In this document: piece by piece, positions 58,834-64,000 of the stretch
Position numbering within the stretch: the first letter of the stretch is position 1
Layout of the letters: every line of letters starts with the position of its first letter
NCBI RefSeq assembly: GCF_005937885.2
Contig: NZ_CP042176.1
Span: 4,645,501 to 4,709,500, forward strand
From: Bradyrhizobium sp. KBS0727
GTDB lineage: Bacteria > Pseudomonadota > Alphaproteobacteria > Rhizobiales > Xanthobacteraceae
Direction of reading: 5' to 3'
Length of the DNA stretch: 64,000 nucleotides
Notes under the pieces: generated by a model
What the model was told of the DNA's origin: nothing
The model's input: only the letters and a program-made list of their open reading frames with translations
The model's database searches: none
Position numbers and translations under genes: made by a program

Positions 58834-59031
58834 ATGGAGCGTCGCCGTTTCACACAGACCCAATCCCTTGAAGAACGACTGGCCGAGGAAGCGAAGCGCC
58901 TACGCGCGGAGGCCAAATTGCTTAAACCTGGCACGGTACGCGATGAGCTGATCCGCAAAGCCAGACAGGCGGAGACCGGCTCACACATGAGCGAGTGGCT
59001 TCGGTCGCCCGGGCTTCAACCGCCGGAATAG
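58834..59031 (+). CDS. Conserved small hypothetical protein
   Basis: 65 residues: MERRRFTQTQSLEERLAEEA, a charged helix (KRLRAEAKLLKPGTVRDELI), then ARQAETGSHMSEWLRSPGLQ. This sequence type is conserved in bradyrhizobia as far as I can recall. GGAGG 7 nt before the ATG. Cytosolic, function unknown. Confidence 0.75.
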   Translation: MERRRFTQTQSLEERLAEEAKRLRAEAKLLKPGTVRDELIRKARQAETGSHMSEWLRSPGLQPPE

Positions 59032-59103
59032 GAAGTAAAGCTATTCAGTTGGCGGCCTCTATCATTTGAACGGTCCGCTTCGGTCGCGTTGGTTGGAAAT
59101 GCC

Positions 59104-59223
59104 TCATCCGGCCGACATCAGCGCCAGTGCGACGATCGCGAGCCAGCCCACGATCACCAGCGCCGCCACGGCGCCTACGGTGATCCGGGCTTTCTCCTTC
59201 AGCGTGTCGTCGCGCATCGCCAT
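59104..59223 (-). CDS. Small single-pass membrane protein (39 aa)
   Basis: ATG 59223 to TGA 59104, reading MAMRDDTLKEKARITVGAVA and then one transmembrane helix ALVIVGWLAIVALALMSAG. A charged N-terminus followed by a C-terminal helix is typical of tiny membrane proteins. A GGACCGGGG precedes the start. Unknown function. Confidence 0.45.
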   Translation of the reverse strand: MAMRDDTLKEKARITVGAVAALVIVGWLAIVALALMSAG

Positions 59224-59361
59224 CCCCGGTCCGCGACGTCATTGATAGCAGAACCGTGGTCGGCGGGCCCTGCCATGGTGAATACGTTGTTGATCATTTG
59301 ACGCATTGTCGCGGTTCCACCTGAACCCTCCGTCAAGCGGACCGCGTTATGTCTTGCCGTC

Positions 59362-59559
59362 ATGGAGCACGAATTCACCGATGGCGCCGAGGCGACCCTG
59401 CTGCAGACGCTGCGGCGGCGTTACGCCTATTTGTCCGGGTGGCTCTTGCGGTTCAATCGGGCGCCGGAGCCGGCACGGCTGCCGGAACCGGTGCGGCCCC
59501 TGGCTCCGCCCAGAACGCTGATCCCGCCGCGCCAGCCTCACCCGCCGCGCCCGGAATAG
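59362..59559 (+). CDS. Small hypothetical protein
   Basis: 65 residues: MEHEFTDGAEATLLQTLRRR, then YAYLSGWLLRFNRAPEPARL and a Pro/Arg tail. Third-codon-position GC is very high, as in real genes here, which supports it despite the lack of a clear ribosome site. A second frame (59349-59582) is open over the same DNA but has lower quality. Function unknown. Confidence 0.4.
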   Translation: MEHEFTDGAEATLLQTLRRRYAYLSGWLLRFNRAPEPARLPEPVRPLAPPRTLIPPRQPHPPRPE

Positions 59560-60033
59560 CGGCAGGCATTCCGTCGGGATGATGAGAACGTAGCACCCCC
59601 CGAGCGGCCGCCGCGGGCTGACGCCGGGACAACGACCCCGCCGCATGGGGACACGCGGCGAGGTCGCCGATGGCGGGGAATAATCTGGAGGACCACCGCC
59701 CTCCCCACGGCTACGCAGGTCGCAAGCCCCCGTTTTAGTGACCGGACCTGCGCCCGCCAAATTTACCGGGACCGGCGTTGAACCTTTTGAATTCTGGCCA
59801 GACATATTGCTGCCTGGGATATTGCATCACTCGGGGCATAGGCCTGCGCCGCCAAGCGACCATACTCCGCTTGAGCGGCGCAGCGCTTGTTTGCAGCGCG
59901 CTGGCAGCCTTCGCCCGCGCCCCCCGCGCATTCCCAATTCGCAACCACGCCCTGCAATCCCGCGACTGTTCGCGGAGGCCGCGTTGCTGTACAAGTTCGC
60001 AGCTTCTTCCAGAATTCGGAAAGGAGCTTTTTC
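59560..60033. other. Gene-free region with possible decayed gene on minus strand
   Basis: Between 60072 and 59763 on the minus strand two frames carry coding-like sequence that would join with one shift: one ends ANSRGIAG, the other continues LQGVVANWECAGGAGEGC and CQRAANKRCAAQAEYGRL, ending in VQRRSR. It looks like a small Cys-containing exported protein with a frameshift, but I cannot establish it. The rest holds no supported gene. Confidence 0.35.
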
Positions 60034-60360
60034 GTGAACGAACTGCATTCTGAGCCATACGCCGAACTGCATTGCTGGCTTTCAAGTCAGCACCCGGGTC
60101 TTCGGACTTTCAAACTCCTCCAGCACAAGCTTGCCCTGCTCGCCGCGCGTCATCCCGGACAACGGGCGATGTGCCGGCTGCTCCATGGGATCATCAACAC
60201 CTATGTCGAGGAGTTCGACGAGACGCCGCTGCCGACAGCAATAGCTGAGCGCGCCTACCAGCGGCTGCTTTTGTCACTCGGGGAAATCGACTGCGCGGCG
60301 GAACCGGCAAGGCAGCTTGGAAATCTGAACCGGCTGGCGGGGTTGGTTCTCTCGCAATAG
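60034..60360 (+). CDS. Conserved hypothetical protein
   Basis: 108 residues from a GTG with AAGGAG 8 nt upstream. All-helical: ELHCWLSSQHPGLRTFKLLQ, then LLHGIINTYVEEFDETPLPT and a C-terminal helix. No known domain, signal peptide or membrane helix. Longer starts in the same frame are open but lack ribosome sites. Confidence 0.55.
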   Translation: MNELHSEPYAELHCWLSSQHPGLRTFKLLQHKLALLAARHPGQRAMCRLLHGIINTYVEEFDETPLPTAIAERAYQRLLLSLGEIDCAAEPARQLGNLNRLAGLVLSQ

Positions 60361-60554
60361 CAGGGCTTTTGACGACGGCTCAGTTCAAACAACCGGCGCC
60401 GCACGAGGCCGCGCCTGCCCGACGCCGTCCGCCTTGTCATCCCCCTTCAGCGCCAGAGGTACTTGCCTGTCCACGCCCGAAACGCGTATCATAAATTTTA
60501 ACAATCTTAAGTGTTAAGGTTGAATGCGAACTTCGGGCGGTGCGGGACCTTTGC

Positions 60555-60734
60555 ATGATCCACAGGGGCGTCGAATACACCGTGACGGCGGGGCCGCCGG
60601 GCACCTGGAAATGGCAATTCAGGATCGGCGACAGGGTCGTGACCGGCAAGACCGAGGCCATGCTTCAGCTGCTCGCGATGCGGCGCGTCCAGCTGCGGAT
60701 CGACCGTGAGCTGAAAAAAGCCTCGGGTGAGTAG
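60555..60734 (+). CDS. Small conserved hypothetical protein
   Basis: 59 residues: MIHRGVEYTVTAGPPGTWKW, QFRIGDRVVTGKTEAMLQLL and a basic end. The opening MIHRGxEYTV is a recurring pattern among small bradyrhizobial proteins as I recall. A GGGACC precedes the ATG. AT-rich DNA with a TTAACA...TGTTAA palindrome (60498-60517) lies upstream as a possible promoter. Function unknown. Confidence 0.6.
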   Translation: MIHRGVEYTVTAGPPGTWKWQFRIGDRVVTGKTEAMLQLLAMRRVQLRIDRELKKASGE

Positions 60735-60962
60735 CGGACCGCGCTTCGCACTTTTTCGACGTCGCCGCTTCGCATTATTCCAAAACAATTACAGTCAGTT
60801 ATTTACTTCGCCGAGCGTCGCATCGAATACCCGGTACGTGCTTAAGCCCGTAAATGTCCGGAGTTGATCTTTCCCCGCCCCGGGAATCCACTCCGCCCCG
60901 CCCGCAGGTTCGAACGGATGCCCGGAGGCCAAAGACGGCCTCGCTTCATTGGGTCACATGCC

Positions 60963-61196
60963 ATGCCGATCTTCTTCTTCAGCGTCCGCAGTGGGGAGCA
61001 AGCCGGCGTCTGCGGCGAGGGTGCGGAATTTCCCGATCGTAACGCGGCATGGAAGGAAATGACCGGCGTCTGTGGCGACATCGTCGCCGGCGTCTCCCGC
61101 AAGCTGATCGAAAACGCCGAATGGCAGATGGAGCTGCTGGATGAATCCAGAAAGCCCGTCTTTCGAATCCGGCTGGTGGCGGAGACGCTGGAGTAG
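60963..61196 (+). CDS. DUF6894-like family protein
   Basis: 77 residues from MPIFFFSVRSGEQAGVCGEG. The MPxFFF/YF-HVR opening, a GAEFPD block and a C-terminal IRLVAETLE-like strand match the DUF6894 family of small proteins common in bradyrhizobia. The start at MPIFFF is chosen by family; the longer frame adds a basic stretch. Function unknown. Confidence 0.7.
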   Translation: MPIFFFSVRSGEQAGVCGEGAEFPDRNAAWKEMTGVCGDIVAGVSRKLIENAEWQMELLDESRKPVFRIRLVAETLE

Positions 61197-61408
61197 AAAC
61201 CTCGCCGCAAAGGACCGTTCGATCCGGGCCCGCAGCGAATTCAGATCCGCTTCACCCGCCTGCCCCTGCCCCTGCCGAAGCTCCTCTTCCGGAAATGAAA
61301 CGGGCGCCGATCAGTTCCCCCTGCGCCGGATCAGCGCGCACACCCGAAGCACTTCGCCGCCCAATTGCGCGAGTGGGTTGGCCCGATGCGACGGTTCTCG
61401 ACCGGGAA

Positions 61409-61606
61409 CTAGTCGGCGCTGGCGAGCCGACGCATCGTAAATTCGATGTCGCCACCGGGCAGCTCCCGCCAGCTTTCGACCGAGCTCATATAGGCTGCCT
61501 TGGGATAGCGGTTGAGGAAGTCGCGTGCCCGCATTCGCGCCTCGTCGCGCGGCAAAGTGAAGGTCTCGCGCAGGTAGCCGTCGTCCGGCTTGCGCCGGCC
61601 GGCCAT
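61409..61606 (-). CDS. Conserved hypothetical protein
   Basis: 65 residues from MAGRRKPDDGYLRETFTLPR. The part ARDFLNRYPKAAYMSSVESW and IEFTMRRLASAD looks conserved among rhizobial hypotheticals. An alternative TTG start at 61639 with GGAG 7 nt upstream adds 11 residues. No signal peptide. Function unknown. Confidence 0.68.
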   Translation of the reverse strand: MAGRRKPDDGYLRETFTLPRDEARMRARDFLNRYPKAAYMSSVESWRELPGGDIEFTMRRLASAD

Positions 61607-61770
61607 CCGGCTCGCGAGATCGCGGGGACGAAAGCCCAACTCTAAACTCCAGATGTCTTAACTCCGGGAGTCGAAACCCCGGACCACAGGACAACAGGCT
61701 GAATATAGGAGAGCAAGGGACTGAATAAGAGGGCTGGAGGCGAACGAATCTTGTCCGCCGCCTTGCGTCG

Positions 61771-62058
61771 TTACTGGCTGCGCTGCGCGCTGCTTCCGGT
61801 CTTGGTTTTCGGCTTGGCCGGGGCCGCAGCAGCCTTCGGCGCGTCGGTGCTCCGCACCGTGCCCCACGGGTCGGAAGACGTCTTGGTGTCGGGGATCTTC
61901 TTCAGGGATTCCTTGTAGGCCTTGTCCCTTATCGCTTCCGCTTCCTTTTCCTCGGGAGTCTTGGACTGGAATTCAGGCATCAGGTTGATATTAGGTGATT
62001 GCGCGTAGGCAGGTGCCATCAACAGCACCATCACCGCAGCCGCGCTCAGCATTCTCAT
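61771..62058 (-). CDS. Secreted hypothetical protein
   Basis: 95 residues. Signal peptide MRMLSAAAVMVLLMAPAYA, then a charged, Lys/Pro/Ala-rich mature part (SKTPEEKEAEAIRDKAYKES) and a basic C-terminus. Looks like the small secreted bradyrhizobial proteins with KTPEEKE repeats in the same position. GGAGAG precedes the start. Function unknown. Confidence 0.7.
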   Translation of the reverse strand: MRMLSAAAVMVLLMAPAYAQSPNINLMPEFQSKTPEEKEAEAIRDKAYKESLKKIPDTKTSSDPWGTVRSTDAPKAAAAPAKPKTKTGSSAQRSQ

Positions 62059-62143
62059 GACGCTCTCCATTGGGACGTTCGCCCTCGCGTTCGATGGAAT
62101 ATATCACCGTCCGAACGGCGCCGCCAAGCACGAGGCCCTGCGT

Positions 62144-62275
62144 CTAAAGGCGGTCGGACTTGCAGGATTTCGGCGATTGCATCCAATCGTCCCAGATCGG
62201 ACCGCACTTGGTGCAGCCTGAAAGCGCGAGACCCGCGGCTAGCACGCTGAAGATCAATACGAGACGACGCAGCAT
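62144..62275 (-). CDS. Tiny lipoprotein (43 aa)
   Basis: ATG 62275 to TAG 62144. A signal peptide with a lipobox: MLRRLVLIFSVLAAGLALSG followed by Cys21, then a short tail with more Cys (CTKCGPIWDDWM...KSCKSDRL). GGGGAG lies 10 nt upstream. Clear lipoprotein signature for its size; function unknown. Confidence 0.65.
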   Translation of the reverse strand: MLRRLVLIFSVLAAGLALSGCTKCGPIWDDWMQSPKSCKSDRL

Positions 62276-62405
62276 CGACAGTCAACTCCCCACGGGCCGC
62301 ATCATGGGCTGCAAGTCCGGCATTTTCAAGCCGGACTGGCTGTTCCCTTCGGCCGAATGGCCCCTACAATGCACCAACAATCATATCGGGCGGGAACAAA
62401 GGTTC

Positions 62406-62867
62406 ATGCAACAGCAAGCTGCGGAATTCGGCATCGGGGAAGCCAGGCGTGTGCTTGGCGAGGTATTTGCGCCGTGGGTGCTGGATCTCAATCTGTCGAT
62501 CGAGGGGTTCGACTTCACCCCGCCGCCTGGCGGGGCAACCGACTGGCAGCCGGGCGCGATCCTGCGCATGCCGTTCTCGGAACGGCTGTGCCGCAACGGC
62601 GGCGTGGTCTGCGGCCAGGCGCTGATGGCGTTTGCCGACACTTCGATGGTGCTCGCCAACCTCGCCGCCAACCGCGGCTATCGTCCGATGACGACGGTCG
62701 ACCAGACCACGCATTTCATGCGCGCGGCTACCGGCGACGTGCTGGCCGATGCGCGCGTGGTTCGCCTCGGACGTACCATGAGCTTCGGCCGCGTCACGCT
62801 TCTGAGTGCCGCCGACAACAAGCCGGTGGCGATGGTCTCGAGCGCGTTCGCGATGTTGAACGCCTAG
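62406..62867 (+). CDS. PaaI family thioesterase
   Basis: 153 residues from MQQQAAEFGIGEARRVLGEV. Hotdog fold with NGGVVCGQALMAFADTSMVL in place of the usual HGG motif, and TVDQTTHFMRAATGDVLADA. The catalytic His of HGG is replaced by Asn-Gly-Gly, so it may be inactive or use another residue. The start is taken from the family-like N-terminus; longer frames are open. Followed by repeat copy D. Confidence 0.82.
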   Translation: MQQQAAEFGIGEARRVLGEVFAPWVLDLNLSIEGFDFTPPPGGATDWQPGAILRMPFSERLCRNGGVVCGQALMAFADTSMVLANLAANRGYRPMTTVDQTTHFMRAATGDVLADARVVRLGRTMSFGRVTLLSAADNKPVAMVSSAFAMLNA

Positions 62868-62869
62868 AT

Positions 62870-62919
62870 AGCGTTTTCAAGCGAAGTGGATACCGGTTCG
62901 CGTGAAGAAAACGCGTCAA
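62870..62919 (-). repeat. Dispersed 50-bp palindromic repeat, copy D
   Basis: AGCGTTTTCAAGCGAAGTGG...GAAAACGCGTCAA, inverted relative to copies A and B and nearly identical to B. It starts 2 bp after the thioesterase stop. No hairpin partner follows here. Confidence 0.85.
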
Positions 62920-63155
62920 CCGTGGAAGACTCTACTTGCCGAGAATTTCTTCCGCCGCATTGACGATGCTGATGGTCGGATTCTTCGCGCAGTAAGTGCC
63001 GAACTTCCGGGGTCATTGCCATTCGGTCTGCGCGTTGACCGGCGGATCTGCGCCGCGTTCTGTGGCCAACAGGCGACATTCCCCTTACCGAGAAACTGAG
63101 TTAGCCTGAGCACAGTCTCCCAGTGGCAGCGTTTGTGCCATCGGTCCCGCAACCC

Positions 63156-63744
63156 ATGCCCAGCAACTTGAACAGAACAGCCGCCTTGCTCATCAGCTTG
63201 CTGGTTTTGCTGACGCTCGGGGCCGGAGGCGCATTTGCCGACGACGAGAAGGTCTGGGCTGCATTAAAGCAGGGCGGCAAGGTTATCCTGTTGCGCCATG
63301 GGCACGTCGACATCCGAGAAGGGATGGGACGCCTCTCGCCCGGGAACTGCGCGGAGGAAGTAAACCTTTCGGCCCGCGGCGTAGAGCAGGCCAAGCGTAT
63401 CGGAGAAGCCTTCCGTGCTCACGGCATTGCGGTTGGCGCGGTTCTGAGCAGCCCCTTTTGCCGTTGCATTGATACCGGCCAAATTGCGTTTGGTCGCGCA
63501 ACTCCAGTTCAATATCTGGTGCCACCAGGCGTAGTGTCCGACAGTCAGGCCAAATTGAATGACGAACTCGTTTTGCAAGAAATTCTGAAACACCACGACT
63601 CCTCAAATCTGGTGATGATTACCCACGATCTCAACATCGCCAACGTTGTTCTTTGAACCACCAGTTATGGGGGAATTTTTTGTGGTCCAGCCCAATGGGA
63701 CGGATGTCGACGTTATCGGTAAAATCCACATCGATGACCGATGA
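63156..63744 (+). pseudogene. Histidine phosphatase family protein, frameshifted near its C-terminus
   Basis: Signal peptide MPSNLNRTAALLISLLVLLT, then a phosphoglycerate-mutase-like phosphatase with the catalytic LRHGHVDIREG and the second motif NLVMITHDLNIANVV. The frame then hits TGA at about 63654. The next frame continues directly as EPPVMGEFFVVQPNGTDVDV and ends GKIHIDDR at 63744, which fits the C-terminus of the same family. A single extra T in the CTTTGA run explains it. Either a decayed gene or a sequencing error. Confidence 0.72.
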
Positions 63745-63909
63745 CCTAACCACTCAACAAGCACCGCTCGGGGCATCAGCAAATATTTCTCTATTCGATC
63801 ATCTCGTCGGCGGGCCGTAGGCAACGATGGAGGATTGGACAGGCGCGCGCCGTGATCGACCGCGTGGTGCCTTAACCCAACAGCGGACATCTCGCATTTG
63901 GGGTAGGTC

Positions 63910-63999
63910 CTAGACGATTGGCTTGGCACGCCGCCGCCAGCGCCACGCCGCGACAACCAACAGCATCACCACCAACCCAATCGCAATCGCCTTCGCCAT
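63910..63999 (-). CDS. Possible tiny membrane protein (29 aa) at window edge
   Basis: ATG 63999 to TAG 63910, reading MAKAIAIGLVVMLLVVAAWR followed by WRRRAKPIV: one transmembrane helix and a basic tail. The sequence upstream is outside the window, so this could instead be the C-terminus of a longer protein. Identity unknown. Confidence 0.3.
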   Translation of the reverse strand: MAKAIAIGLVVMLLVVAAWRWRRRAKPIV

Positions 64000-64000
64000 A

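Noticed and set aside
63123..63656. Histidine phosphatase as a normal 177-residue gene starting at 63123
   Set aside because: The first residues before MPSNLN are not signal-peptide-like and the C-terminus is cut by a frameshift.

Overview
The window reads as chromosomal DNA of an alphaproteobacterium, most likely a Bradyrhizobium or a close relative in the Nitrobacteraceae. This is inferred from GC-rich coding DNA, the N-terminal sequence of RecA, a GAAC-N7-GAAC SOS box, the ATPase zeta-subunit (DUF1476) gene, many small conserved proteins of a rhizobial type, and dispersed palindromic repeats of the kind common in bradyrhizobia. No species can be named from sequence reading alone.

Layout. 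0-8.5 kb: the end of a P1/DmpA peptidase, an EF-hand protein, rpe, a stretch of palindromic repeats with an IS481-like remnant, small secreted proteins, a glutathione S-transferase, a phosphoesterase plus Ser/Thr kinase-universal stress protein pair, and a TetR regulator with a nearby perfect palindrome. 8.8-18 kb: purB, an FTR1 iron permease with a cupredoxin, cytochrome b561, murI, a class A beta-lactamase, an HpaI-type aldolase, a cupin, an orphan E2-like acyltransferase and two short-chain dehydrogenases. 18-30.8 kb: rpsD, threonine aldolase, a ThDP acetolactate-synthase-like enzyme, a class C serine hydrolase, a macro-domain protein coupled to monothiol glutaredoxin grxD, the ergothioneine genes egtB-egtD, an LtrA membrane protein, a BolA protein and an acyltransferase. 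30.9-39.6 kb: purine genes purL and purC-purS-(coiled-coil ORF)-purQ, followed by a tricarboxylate-transporter-type binding protein, then the ATPase zeta subunit and cyanase. 39.7-49.7 kb: a TrmJ methyltransferase fused to a DUF559 domain, a membrane alpha/beta hydrolase, icd, a haloacid dehalogenase, a cyclic-nucleotide-regulated potassium channel and alaS. 50-54.8 kb: a tandem glycine riboswitch controlling gcvT-gcvH-gcvP. 54.8-64 kb: a multiply frameshifted pseudogene, SOS-regulated recA, then a gene-poor accessory stretch of short secreted, lipoprotein and hypothetical genes, a thioesterase and a frameshifted histidine phosphatase.

How the genes work together. Most of the window is housekeeping metabolism: purine synthesis (purB, purL, purQ, purS, purC), one-carbon supply through glycine cleavage and threonine aldolase, translation (rpsD, alaS, tRNA methylation), central carbon (rpe, icd), DNA repair (recA) and redox/iron-sulfur physiology (grxD, bolA, ergothioneine, iron permease). 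No CRISPR array, phage, defence island or biosynthetic cluster is visible.

The features that stand out are structural: dispersed repeat families, each repeated at the ends of genes, one of them paired with hairpins whose arms differ in sequence but keep their pairing; a macro-domain gene with no standard start codon; the TrmJ-DUF559 fusion; a kinase-USP fusion lacking the usual metal-binding Asn; and two decayed genes.
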